This document shows, in pieces, positions 51,739-60,072 of a DNA stretch of 60,072 nt (positions are counted from its first letter, which is position 1; every line of letters starts with the position of its first letter). The stretch spans positions 1 to 60,072 of the forward strand of contig NZ_JAHLQH010000006.1 in NCBI RefSeq assembly GCF_018918325.1, given 5' to 3'. The translations under genes were made by a program, and so were the position numbers. Under the pieces are notes generated by a model, which worked only from the letters and a program-made list of their open reading frames with translations, was not told the DNA's origin and did not search any database. Origin of the DNA: Clostridium sp. MSJ-8. Its GTDB lineage: Bacteria; Bacillota; Clostridia; Clostridiales; Clostridiaceae.

Positions 51739-54129
51739 ATGGAAGTTAATAAAATGAATTTAAATGAAGCAAATAAATATAGTAAAAATGTAATAAAAGG
51801 ACTAACTTCAAGAGAAGTAAGAGAACGGGTGTTAAGAGGCGAGGTAAATAAACTTCCTAAAGCACCATCAAGGACAATATGGCAGATGATAAAAGCTAAT
51901 TGTTTTAATATATTTACAGCCTTAAATCTAGTATTAGGAACACTTATTATAATAGCTGGATCACCAAAGAATGCATTATTTGCATTGGTTATTATAATAA
52001 ATTGCGTCTTGGGGGTATATCAAGAATTAAGTGCAAGAAGTACATTAGAAAAATTATCTGTATTAAGTATGGCTCATGTTGATGTAATAAGAGATGGAAA
52101 GAAACAGAATATATCTATAGAAGATATAGTAAAAGATGATATTTTGGTTTTAGAATCAGGAAATCAGATATTAGCAGATTGTACAGTTATACATAGTGAT
52201 GAATTAGAACTTGATGAATCTATGTTAACTGGAGAAGCTGATCCTGTATATAAGAATGAAGGAGATAAATTATTTTCAGGTAGTTTTATAGTAGCGGGAG
52301 AAGGATATGCAAGAGTTACAGAAGTAGGAAAAGATACTTATTCTTCTAAACTTGCAGAAGAAGCTAGAGAATTCAAGATAGAAAATTCAGAATTACAAGA
52401 TTCTATAAGCAAAATTATAAAAACATTATTATGGGTTATAGTACCTGCTGGTGGATTGTTAGCATTTACACAATTTCGAATACAAGATGATTGGAGGCAA
52501 GCAATAATTGGTAGTGTATCAGGAATAGTAGGAATGATTCCTGAAGGACTTGTATTATTAACTAGTGCAACATTTATTACATCAGTTATTAAGTTATCTA
52601 AACATCATACATTAGTACAACAATTATCGGCGACAGAGATATTAGCAAGAGTTGATACTTTATGTGTTGATAAAACAGGAACGATAACAGAAGGTAAATT
52701 AAATCTTGTAGATGTTGTTAGCATAAATAATCAAGATAAGCAATTAACAGAAGATATGTTAGCGCTTTTGGTTAATAATCTTCCTAGTAAGAATCCAACT
52801 CAAAATGCAATATTAGAAAAATATACTCAAGCTCCAGATATAAGAATAATAGAAAAAGTACCATTTTCGTCTAAAAGAAAGTGGGGAGGAATTGTTGTTG
52901 AAGATAGTGCATGGGTTATGGGTGCACCAGAAATTTTATTGAAAGATAGATATTCTGAATATGAAGAAAAGATAGAAGAGGAAGCTAGTAAAGGAAGAAG
53001 AGTATTGTTATTTGCAAAAGTTCCTCAAAAATCATTAAAGCATGGTATAACAGCAAATATAGAAGAATGTGCAATAATTCTTATTGAAGATGTAATAAGA
53101 AAAGAGGCACCAGATGTAATTAAATATTTCGAGGAAGAAGGAGTTTCGCTTAAGGTAATATCAGGAGATAATCCTGTAACAGTTTCTGCTGTTGCTAAAC
53201 GTGCAGGAGTAGATGGTGCTGATAAGTATATTGATGCAAGAAAACTACCTACTAACGAAGAAGAATTAAGATCAGTAGTAGATAATTATAATGTATTTGG
53301 TAGAGTTACTCCACATCAGAAAAAAGCAATAGTAAAGGCATTAAAGCAAAATAATCATACAGTTGCTATGACGGGAGATGGTGTTAATGATGTATTAGCA
53401 CTAAAGGAAGCTGATTGTGGAATAGCTATGGCAAATGGTTCTGAAGCTACAAAGGCTGTAGCACAATTGGTTCTTATGAATTCAGACTTTAGTTCATTAC
53501 CTCAAGTTGTTGCAGAAGGAAGAAGACAGATATTTAATTTAGAGAGAGTAGCAGAGTTATTTTTATCTAAAACAGCTTTCTTTGTGATTTTAGCTATAGT
53601 ATTTTGTATTATAAGAATAAAATATCCATTATCGCCAATACAGACTTCTTTAGTAGGAAGTTGTGCTATAGGAATTCCAGGATTATTCTTGGCTATGTTA
53701 CCATATAAGGGAAGAATTCAAGGAAATTTCTTTAAGAGAATATTGCTTAAAAGTGTTCCTAATGGTTTAGTTATGGGAGCTGCAACAATAATGTCTTATT
53801 TATTAATGTGTTTTAGAGGATATGATTATGTATATTGTAGTACTATGGCACTTACTGTGTTTTTAGGAATTAGCCTTATGATATTAATAAAAGTATCATT
53901 ACCACTTACACGATTTAAAGTTGCACTTGTTTTATCAGTAATAGCTATAAGTTTAGCATGTTATTTTACACCTATAGGTCAAGAATTTTTTGGTATAAAG
54001 GTATTAGCGTTAAAGCATTGGATGCTTGCTCTTGTATTGATTTTTATAGCTTATCCATCTGTGACTTGGGTTATGAATAGGTTTAGTAAAGTTGAAGATA
54101 AGGTTGAAGATAGACTACAACATAAGTAA
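51739..54129 (+). CDS. Cation-translocating P-type ATPase (CtpE-like)
   Basis: 796 residues. An A-domain TGEAD motif (ESMLTGEADPV) and the membrane motif GMIPEGLVLLTSATF are present. The phosphorylated D311 (CVDKTGTITEG) is followed by the nucleotide domain (KWGG region) and TGDGVNDVLALKEADCGIAMANGSEATKAVA. About ten membrane helices are evident. The PEGL motif in helix 4 marks the P2-like/CtpE branch, for which calcium uptake is proposed in mycobacteria. No metal-binding N-terminal domain is seen. The start chosen has GAAGGG eight bases upstream; GTG 51694 is an alternative. Confidence 0.9.
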   Translation: MEVNKMNLNEANKYSKNVIKGLTSREVRERVLRGEVNKLPKAPSRTIWQMIKANCFNIFTALNLVLGTLIIIAGSPKNALFALVIIINCVLGVYQELSARSTLEKLSVLSMAHVDVIRDGKKQNISIEDIVKDDILVLESGNQILADCTVIHSDELELDESMLTGEADPVYKNEGDKLFSGSFIVAGEGYARVTEVGKDTYSSKLAEEAREFKIENSELQDSISKIIKTLLWVIVPAGGLLAFTQFRIQDDWRQAIIGSVSGIVGMIPEGLVLLTSATFITSVIKLSKHHTLVQQLSATEILARVDTLCVDKTGTITEGKLNLVDVVSINNQDKQLTEDMLALLVNNLPSKNPTQNAILEKYTQAPDIRIIEKVPFSSKRKWGGIVVEDSAWVMGAPEILLKDRYSEYEEKIEEEASKGRRVLLFAKVPQKSLKHGITANIEECAIILIEDVIRKEAPDVIKYFEEEGVSLKVISGDNPVTVSAVAKRAGVDGADKYIDARKLPTNEEELRSVVDNYNVFGRVTPHQKKAIVKALKQNNHTVAMTGDGVNDVLALKEADCGIAMANGSEATKAVAQLVLMNSDFSSLPQVVAEGRRQIFNLERVAELFLSKTAFFVILAIVFCIIRIKYPLSPIQTSLVGSCAIGIPGLFLAMLPYKGRIQGNFFKRILLKSVPNGLVMGAATIMSYLLMCFRGYDYVYCSTMALTVFLGISLMILIKVSLPLTRFKVALVLSVIAISLACYFTPIGQEFFGIKVLALKHWMLALVLIFIAYPSVTWVMNRFSKVEDKVEDRLQHK

Positions 54130-54239
54130 ATTATAATAGCTTTAAACTCCCTATAATTATTGTTAATTAACTAAATTTTTTATATAATGATAAATAAAAT
54201 TAATATGTAGAATATAATAGTAATTATCGGGGAGGAAAC

Positions 54240-55712
54240 ATGGAGAAGAGAGAAAATTTTAGCACGAGATTGGGCTTTATATTGGTTTCAGCTGGATGTG
54301 CAATTGGGTTAGGAAATGTATGGAAATTTCCGTATATATGTGGTAAGTATGGTGGGGCAGTATTTATATTGATTTACTTGGTATTTTTATTGATATTGGG
54401 ATTGCCTATATTGATTAGTGAATTTGCTATAGGAAGAGGTAGTAATAAAAGTATAGCGTCAGCATTTAATGAATTAGAACCTAAAGATACAGTATGGCAT
54501 AGATATAAATGGTTTGGGATATGTGGCAATTATTTGCTTATGATGTTTTATACTATGGTTGGGGGTTGGATGTTTTATTATGTTTATAAGATGATAAAAG
54601 GCAGCCTATCAAATTTGAATTCAGAAGGGATAGCTAGTGAATTTTCTAATATGCTGAATTCACCAGGAACTATGATATTTTGGACTATTCTTGCGATAAT
54701 TATTGCTTTTAGCATATGTGCTTTAGGTTTGCAAAATGGTGTGGAGAAGATAACAAAAGTAATGATGATATTGTTAATATGTTTGATGCTTGTTCTTGCA
54801 GTACATTCATTATTTTTAAATGGTGCAAAAGAAGGATTAAAGTTTTATTTAGTACCTAATTTTAGTAAGCTTACTGAGAATGGAGTTGGGGAAGTTGTAT
54901 TTGCAGCTATGACCCATGCATTTTTTACACTAAGCATAGGAATTGGCGCTATGGAGATTTTCGGAAGCTATTTAGCTAAGAGTAAAAAGCTTACAGGTGA
55001 GGCTATCAGTGTAGTTGTACTAGATACTTTTGTAGCATTAACAGCTGGATTAATAATTATTCCTGCATGTTTTGCATACAACATTAAACCAGATGCCGGT
55101 CCATCTTTGTTATTTATAACATTACCAAATGTATTTAATAATATGGCTGGTGGTAGAATATGGGGAACATGTTTCTTTATATTTATGTCTTTTGCAGCTT
55201 TATCAACTATTATAGCTGTATTTGAGAATATAACTGCTATGAGCATGGAAGCATTTGATGTGAAACGTAAGAAAGCAGTTATTGTAAATATGCTACTTAT
55301 TATTGTGTTATCATTACCAGCAATATTAGGATATAATTTATTAAAAGATATACAGCCTATTGGGGCAGGAACAACAATAATGGATTTAGAAGATTTTTTA
55401 GTTTCGTATAATATATTACCTTTGGGTAGTTTGTTGTTTGTTTTGTTTTGCACAAAGAAAAATGGATGGGGATATAATAATTTTTTAGAAGAAGTAAATT
55501 TAGGAGAAGGAATTAATTTCCCTAAAAAGTTAAGATTCTATATGCAATATATATTACCACTTATAATAATTATAGTTTATCTAAAAGGGTATTATGATAT
55601 GTTTAGTGGGTTTGGAACTAAGATATTAGCTATATGGATGATTATAGCAGTTCTATTTTTAGGTGTGATATTTAGTTTCAGTATTAATAGAAGAAGTAAA
55701 AAAGAAAAATAG
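54240..55712 (+). CDS. Na+-dependent NSS family transporter
   Basis: 490 residues with about twelve helices. RLGFILVSAGCAIGLGNVWKFPYICGKYGGAVF is the NSS helix 1 signature and AAMTHAFFTLSIGIGAMEIFGSYL is helix 6. It is a second, distinct paralogue of the transporter at 39442. It lacks a MetS-like small subunit gene downstream and its sequence differs throughout, so its substrate is probably another amino acid or amine. GGGGAGG precedes the ATG. Confidence 0.92.
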   Translation: MEKRENFSTRLGFILVSAGCAIGLGNVWKFPYICGKYGGAVFILIYLVFLLILGLPILISEFAIGRGSNKSIASAFNELEPKDTVWHRYKWFGICGNYLLMMFYTMVGGWMFYYVYKMIKGSLSNLNSEGIASEFSNMLNSPGTMIFWTILAIIIAFSICALGLQNGVEKITKVMMILLICLMLVLAVHSLFLNGAKEGLKFYLVPNFSKLTENGVGEVVFAAMTHAFFTLSIGIGAMEIFGSYLAKSKKLTGEAISVVVLDTFVALTAGLIIIPACFAYNIKPDAGPSLLFITLPNVFNNMAGGRIWGTCFFIFMSFAALSTIIAVFENITAMSMEAFDVKRKKAVIVNMLLIIVLSLPAILGYNLLKDIQPIGAGTTIMDLEDFLVSYNILPLGSLLFVLFCTKKNGWGYNNFLEEVNLGEGINFPKKLRFYMQYILPLIIIIVYLKGYYDMFSGFGTKILAIWMIIAVLFLGVIFSFSINRRSKKEK

Positions 55713-55760
55713 TAAAATTACATTTTATAAAAATGTATTGTAAGAAAAGAATATAATGAT

Positions 55761-55790
55761 AAATGCGGCTAAAATATAGCCGCATTTATC
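55761..55790 (+). terminator. Terminator of the NSS transporter gene
   Basis: AAATGCGGCTA (55761-55771) pairs perfectly with TAGCCGCATTT (55777-55787). Confidence 0.8.
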
Positions 55791-55830
55791 ATTAATATTT
55801 AATTATGGACTTTAGTCTGTTGAACGAAAT

Positions 55831-55860
55831 GAAACATTAAAACACCTGCTATGCGGGTGG
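55831..55860 (-). terminator. Terminator of the LytTR regulator gene
   Basis: On the minus strand, CACCCGC-ATA-GCAGGTG (55859-55843) is followed by TTTTAATGTTTC. It lies a few bases past the regulator's stop. Confidence 0.7.
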
Positions 55861-55866
55861 TTATGA

Positions 55867-56592
55867 CTAACTAAATAAGTTTTTTATGCCTCTAGTAGAT
55901 ATAAGGCATTCTTCTCCATTAATCATATATGCAATACGATTCTTTTTATCTATTTCTTTAATTTTGTCTTTATTTACTATAAAGGAATTGTGACATCTGA
56001 TAAATCTTTCATCTAATGAATTTTCTACTTCTTTCATTTTACTGTAGAATTCAACTTGTCTATTCACTGAATGTAGTATAACTTTGTGAATAGTAGAAGA
56101 TGTTTCAAAGAATAAAATATCGTTATAATCAATGTTAACTATCTTGTCTTCTACTTTTATAGAGAATATTTTCTGTAATTCTGAAGATTTTGTTTTATAT
56201 TTATCATGAGCATTTTTTATACAATCATTAACTCTTTGCCTAATGTTATTATAATTATCTTTAATTATATAATCCATTGCTTCAACTTTATAGATAAATG
56301 TAAGGTAGCTCATTTCAGCGTGAGTAGTTATAAATATAATAAAACCTCTAGGATCATGCTCACGAATTTTTTCAGCGAGTTGGATTCCATTGATGTCACT
56401 ATGCAAATCTACATCTAAGAAGTATATTCCTGTGTTTGTTGTTCCTGTTATAGAATTGATTAATTCATAAGGATCAGAAGTTGAAAGACCCAAATCCATA
56501 TCATAATTTTCTATAAGAATAATGTCTTCAATTATCTTGCTGAGCTTTTCTCTTTGTTTTTTATTATCTTCACATATAAAAGCTTTTAACAT
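55867..56592 (-). CDS. AgrA-like LytTR response regulator
   Basis: 241 residues. The receiver domain has an acidic pocket (CEDN) and phosphoacceptor D60 (YFLDVDLH). From about residue 140 a LytTR DNA-binding domain follows (IFSIKVEDKIVNIDYNDILFFETSSTIHKVILHS; RFIRCHNSFIVNKDKIKEID). It closely matches AgrA-type regulators of peptide quorum sensing. AGGAGG precedes the ATG. It is divergent from a GHKL kinase gene across a 307-bp region carrying repeated candidate LytTR sites. No agrB or agrD is present in the window. Confidence 0.9.
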   Translation of the reverse strand: MLKAFICEDNKKQREKLSKIIEDIILIENYDMDLGLSTSDPYELINSITGTTNTGIYFLDVDLHSDINGIQLAEKIREHDPRGFIIFITTHAEMSYLTFIYKVEAMDYIIKDNYNNIRQRVNDCIKNAHDKYKTKSSELQKIFSIKVEDKIVNIDYNDILFFETSSTIHKVILHSVNRQVEFYSKMKEVENSLDERFIRCHNSFIVNKDKIKEIDKKNRIAYMINGEECLISTRGIKNLFS

Positions 56593-56772
56593 TTTTAACC
56601 TCCTATATATGTTAAATTAATTAAATATTTAATATTTCAATAAATACATGTCATATTAATAAAAGAATTCTTCATATACTACGAACATAACAATATACTA
56701 CCATAAAAGGAATATAACTAACAATTATTATAAAAATATGATAGGGAATATATTTTTTTAGGATTATATCTT

Positions 56773-56858
56773 ATTGTTGAATTAGTAACAAAGTCTTGTT
56801 TTTTGTTGATTACAAGTATGATAGTATGTTAAAAAATCACTTTATTGTTAATAGTAAG
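56773..56858 (+). promoter_or_regulatory. Repeated putative LytTR sites, kinase promoter
   Basis: Three related segments built on TTGTTgA/aTtA..A occur at about 56773-56789, 56802-56818 and 56844-56858. The last lies just upstream of a TATAAT (56864-56869) that would drive the kinase gene. Spacings of about 30 and 41 bp place them roughly on one face of the helix. This is the expected pattern for LytTR regulators, but the consensus is inferred from three copies. The rest of the 307-bp gap shows nothing else. Confidence 0.4.
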
Positions 56859-56899
56859 TTGTATATAATATTATTATATTATGTTTAGGCGGTGTAATA

Positions 56900-58210
56900 A
56901 TGAGCGATTCACTTAATTTATTTTTGGGATGTATTGTTATGCTTATATTCATGACTATAATAATATATAACTTAGTTGTACCTAGATTTACAATTAAAGA
57001 GTACATAAGAATGTTGCTAGGTATTCTTTTATCATTTTGTGTTATATTTGTTATCAATAAAGATATATCGCAAATAGCTTTTTATATTTTGCCTATTCTT
57101 TTTATTTATCTAAAAATACGTAAGATATTAAAGAGTTTTTTTATACAAGCGCTAGCTTTTATAATATATTTGGGGATATCGTGTATAGCTTTTAAAATAG
57201 GTATTGAATATATGGGATGTTCACTTAATGCCTATGGAAGAATTACATTTCCATTTGAACTATTAACAGGTTTAATAGTTGTCATAATTAGTTTCTTTAT
57301 TGGAAGATTGTTTTCTAAACATCATTTAGAAACGACAGATTCTAAAAAAGAATCAAGCACTAAATCGCTTTTTTTTATATACTTTGTAGTAATAATATCT
57401 GGAGTTTTGTTAACGATATGTATATTTGATGGCGATAGTAGTAATTTTGAAACTGCAGAAGGAATGCTTGCTATTTTTTATATTGTAATAATGTTTATTA
57501 TAATAGGAATATTATCTTATATATTTATTAAAGAAAGTAAGATAGAAAAGCAAAAGATACAATATGAGAATATGGAAGAATATACTACAAAATTAGAAGA
57601 GTTATATACTGATATGCGTAAATTTAGACATGATTATACTAATATATTATCTTCGATGTATAGTTTTATAGAAGAAGACGATATGAATGGTCTAAAGAAA
57701 TTTTTTGATGAAAAGATACAACCATTAAACCAAAATATGAATAGGAATAACTATAAGTTAGGGGCATTAAAGAATATATATTTACCAGAAGTTAAGGGGC
57801 TATTATCTAGCAAAGTCATAAAAGCTCAAGAATTAGGATTACATACATTTATTGATATATATGAACCTATAGAAAGGATAAATATAGATATTATAGCACT
57901 AGTTAGATCTCTTGGTATTATTATGGATAATGCAATTGAAGCATCACTAGGTAGTGAAGATAAAAAGATATGTTTAGGTTTAATTAAGAAAAATCAATCT
58001 GTTATTATAGTTGTATCTAATACTTTTTCTGGAGAAATACCTCCTATATCTATGTTATTTAAACAAGGTTTTTCAACAAAAGGAGAGAATAGAGGACTAG
58101 GATTAAGTAACTTAAAAGAAATGCTACATAAATACAAAAATATAACATTAGATACATTTATAAAAGATAAAATGTTCTTTCAAGAGATTACAGTTAATAA
58201 TGAAATATAG
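56900..58210 (+). CDS. AgrC-like GHKL sensor histidine kinase
   Basis: A 436-residue kinase. About six N-terminal membrane helices (residues 1-225) form a polytopic receptor. The coiled dimerisation region has the phospho-His in MRKFRHDYTNILSSM. A GHKL ATPase domain follows (SLGIIMDNAIEAS N-box; GENRGLGLSNLKEML G-box). This is the AgrC/ComD layout for sensing signal peptides. GGCGGTG precedes the ATG. It is divergent from its presumed partner, the LytTR regulator. Its stop lies only six bases before a truncated surface-protein remnant. Confidence 0.9.
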   Translation: MSDSLNLFLGCIVMLIFMTIIIYNLVVPRFTIKEYIRMLLGILLSFCVIFVINKDISQIAFYILPILFIYLKIRKILKSFFIQALAFIIYLGISCIAFKIGIEYMGCSLNAYGRITFPFELLTGLIVVIISFFIGRLFSKHHLETTDSKKESSTKSLFFIYFVVIISGVLLTICIFDGDSSNFETAEGMLAIFYIVIMFIIIGILSYIFIKESKIEKQKIQYENMEEYTTKLEELYTDMRKFRHDYTNILSSMYSFIEEDDMNGLKKFFDEKIQPLNQNMNRNNYKLGALKNIYLPEVKGLLSSKVIKAQELGLHTFIDIYEPIERINIDIIALVRSLGIIMDNAIEASLGSEDKKICLGLIKKNQSVIIVVSNTFSGEIPPISMLFKQGFSTKGENRGLGLSNLKEMLHKYKNITLDTFIKDKMFFQEITVNNEI

Positions 58211-58215
58211 ATTAA

Positions 58216-59445
58216 AGATTTGGTTGTACAGATAATTTAGACATTATAGGGGTAAATATACTAGATAATGTAGAAGAAATAGGGGAAGATGCATTTCTAA
58301 ATGATGAAAATCTAATGTATATTTTTATATACAATAAAGATGTAAAGATTGCAAATACAGCATTTTTTGTATATGAAGGTAATAAATTAGCAAGTAATGA
58401 AGAACGTATTATTTTTGGATATAGTAACAGTACAGCTGAAGCATATTCTTACAAGAATAAGTTTGTATTTAATTCGGATTATGATAATGGTGGAAATGAA
58501 GCGACAATAAGTTATGATACATATGTTCAGAAAATAGGTTGGATTTCTAACTTACAAGATGATGATGGTAAAGGAATTGGATATTTAACTTATGGAGCTG
58601 CTAGTGGTTCAATGGGATGTGGTTTAAGACTTGAAGCTCTTAGAGCAAAAGTAGAAGGAGATAATAACTTAGGAATAGAATATTCTGCTCATGTACAAAA
58701 GATAGGGTGGCAAGCTTATAAAAGTGATGATGAAGTATCAGGGACTGTAGGAAAATCTTTAAGAGTAGAAGCTATTAAGATGAGATTAACAGGAAGTAAT
58801 AAAGATAAATATGATCTTTATTATAGAGTTCATGCTCAAAGTTTTGGATGGCTAGGTTGGGCTAAAAATGATGAAAAAGCAGGAACTGTTGGTCTTTCTA
58901 AAAGAGTAGAAGCTATACAAGTTGTTTTGGTTCAGAAGGGCAGTTCAGCTCCAGGAAGTACAGATGGAGCTTTGAAGGAAAAGGAAGTTGGTGTTCAATA
59001 TAGAACACATGTACAAAGCTTTGGATGGCAAAACTATGTAGAAAATGGTGCATTAAGTGGTACAGTAGGAAAAGCTAAGAGACTTGAAGGAATTAATATT
59101 AGACTTTCTAATCAAAAATTAAGTGGTAGCATTGAATATAGAACTCATGTACAAAAAATAGGCTGGCAAAATTATGTTAAAGATAATGCTATGGCTGGAA
59201 CTTCTGGAAAAGGGTTGAGACTAGAAGCAATTCAAATACGTTTAACTGGTGAGATGAAAGAAAATTATGATGTATATTATAGAGTTCAAATTCAAAATAA
59301 AGGATGGCTAGGTTGGGCTAAAAATGATGAACTTTCTGGTTCTTCAGGATTAGGATTAAGACTTGAAGGTATACAAATAAAACTAGTTAAAAAGGGTGAC
59401 AGTGCTCCTAATAGTAATGGAGTCTCGGCTTTTGTTACTAAGTAA
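58216..59445 (+). pseudogene. 5'-truncated LRR-ChW surface protein
   Basis: The frame opens right after a stop at 58213 with no start codon or signal peptide until ATG 58315. Its first ~70 codons are the end of a BspA-type leucine-rich repeat domain (VEEIGEDAFLNDENL, then GYSNSTAEAYSYKNKFVF). Six clostridial ChW repeats follow (each like YRTHVQSFGWQNY ... SGTVGKAKRLEGINIRL), which normally hold proteins at the cell surface or bind host polymers. The intact gene would need a signal peptide and more LRRs. A transcript from ATG 58315 could make a cytosolic ChW protein, but I think it is a relic. Two hairpins and the tail repeat follow. Confidence 0.75.
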
Positions 59446-59501
59446 ATAAAATTAATTTTAGATTGCTTTAAAAATTAGTAAAGATATTATAATATAAAAA
59501 A

Positions 59502-59584
59502 GTAGACAATTAAGCTTGGAGAATAAGCTAGTTGTCTATAGTGTGAGCAGGATGTTCTTAAAGTGAACAGCCTGCTCTTTTTTA
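59502..59584 (+). terminator. Double hairpin terminator
   Basis: TAGACAA ... TTGTCTA with inner AGCTT/AAGCT (59502-59540) is followed by GAGCAGG ... CCTGCTC with inner TGTTC/GAACA (59545-59577) and a T-run. Confidence 0.85.
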
Positions 59585-59646
59585 CTTTATAGGAAATTAT
59601 AATAAAATTTAAATTTGAGGATAAGTATCTTAAACATAGTATCTAT
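59578..59646 (+). repeat. Post-terminator tail repeat, copy 2
   Basis: About 80% identical by eye to 12362-12430 (T-run, TATAGGAAATTATA, ATAAGTAT, TAAACATAGTAT), again directly behind the terminator of a truncated gene. Confidence 0.7.
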
Positions 59647-59703
59647 ACATTGTTATATGTACTACTACAGAGTAAAAAATAATTGACTAAATAGATTGAA
59701 GAG

Positions 59704-59802
59704 TTATTTTTGTTTATTAGATTTTTTTTCTTTTTTCTCACCCCAAAAATTATAGCAAATTATACTTATAGCTATTAAGGCACCTATCATTGCTATATCC
59801 AT
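59704..59802 (-). CDS. 32-aa single-span membrane peptide
   Basis: ATG at 59802 (minus) has AAGGAG at good spacing. The peptide has one hydrophobic helix (MIGALIAISIICYNFW) and a strongly basic tail (GEKKEKKSNKQK). It could be a small membrane subunit or a toxin-like peptide. Nothing nearby identifies its partner. Confidence 0.55.
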   Translation of the reverse strand: MDIAMIGALIAISIICYNFWGEKKEKKSNKQK

Positions 59803-59986
59803 AGTGTTCAACTCCTTGTATTAAAATATTCTTTACAATTAATATTTTAAATCCTTTTACAATATTTTTATTAGATATGTAAAAAGTGCTATATTTTATA
59901 TAATTAATGCAAAACTTAAATTAATAAATATTTTTTTAATATTCATCAAGTCACAGTAATAAAGAGTAAATAATTTTCGAGTTAAT

Positions 59987-60072
59987 AATCTCCATAAATG
60001 TAATAAATTATGGTATAATTATATTAGGAAAAACCTTAATTTTACTATGTTTATGGAGATTTTATTATGATA
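59987..60072 (+). promoter_or_regulatory. Promoter, inverted repeat and start of a cut-off gene
   Basis: TGGTATAAT (60011-60019) is an extended -10. A perfect 12-bp inverted repeat flanks it: AATCTCCATAAA (59987-59998) and TTTATGGAGATT (60050-60061). The right arm contains the GGAG ribosome site for ATG 60067, where a gene starts and leaves the window. The left arm is upstream of the expected transcript start, so this is more likely an operator or chance than an RNA hairpin. Confidence 0.5.

Noticed and set aside
1..60072. CRISPR arrays, tRNA or rRNA genes, prophage structural genes.
   Set aside because: No regularly spaced identical repeats, no tRNA T-loop signatures (GTTCGAATC type) and no phage head or tail genes were seen by eye. 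A covariance-model scan would be decisive.

Overview
The window is AT-rich (roughly 28-30% G+C by eye) DNA of a low-GC, anaerobic Gram-positive bacterium. A Clostridium sensu stricto-like gut or soil species fits best. The evidence is strong purine-rich Shine-Dalgarno sites, heavy AGA/ATA codon use, many extended -10 promoters (TGnTATAAT), a PolC-type replicative polymerase, ChW surface repeats, a Vga-type ABC-F protein, a group IIC intron and many Na+-dependent or anaerobic-metabolism genes. No rRNA, tRNA or CRISPR array was seen.

Layout. 1-1236 is gene-free, A-rich, repeat-bearing debris. A group IIC intron follows (1280-3200), inserted directly behind a terminator hairpin. Next come an unknown gene overlapping a mini zinc-knuckle protein (3361-4486) and a GC-richer structured island. 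4796-9002 is a redox/detoxification block: flavin reductase plus TetR regulator with three palindromic operators, an aldo/keto reductase remnant and an intact paralogue, a nitroreductase and an esterase. A leaderless Ig-like protein (9052-10080, minus) precedes a nicotinamide riboside/NMN salvage pair (pnuC-nadR). 12463-18685 is a Fur-box-controlled siderophore uptake locus: AraC regulator, lipoprotein, two FecCD permeases, ATPase and MFS protein. 18868-23167 encodes a methyltransferase, response regulator, ABC-2 exporter and histidine kinase, arranged like peptide-antibiotic sensing/immunity modules. Then come a candidate ncRNA, a MutS2 relative lacking the Smr nuclease domain, and polC.

30000-34566 is an insertion-like block between polC and a DUF2974 hydrolase gene. 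It holds a DUF3800 protein, a 958-aa PLD-like/SF2 helicase/DUF3427 protein and a NUDIX hydrolase, and is my best candidate for a poorly described nucleic-acid-targeting (defence-type) system. At 35914-37856 a Vga/CplR-type ABC-F gene is preceded by a five-residue leader ORF and a folded, terminator-containing leader, a likely ribosome-stalling antibiotic sensor. Transporters follow (MATE, NSS with a 34-aa MetS-like subunit), then a PadR-DUF2812 pair, a radical SAM protein, and an iron-type alcohol dehydrogenase behind competing hairpins. A class III aminotransferase follows; together with the dehydrogenase it could reduce an amine to an alcohol (taurine to isethionate is one possibility).

46900-55712 carries housekeeping genes: cysteine hydrolase, HAD phosphatase, GNAT, YdcF, DUF6483-like, PlsC, P-type ATPase and a second NSS transporter. 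55867-58210 is a divergent agr-like LytTR regulator/GHKL kinase pair without agrB or agrD. It abuts a 5'-truncated LRR/ChW surface-protein remnant. That remnant and another at 11943 both end in a terminator followed by the same ~65-bp tail, suggesting decayed members of a surface-protein repertoire. The last bases hold a promoter, an inverted repeat and the first codons of a gene that leaves the window.
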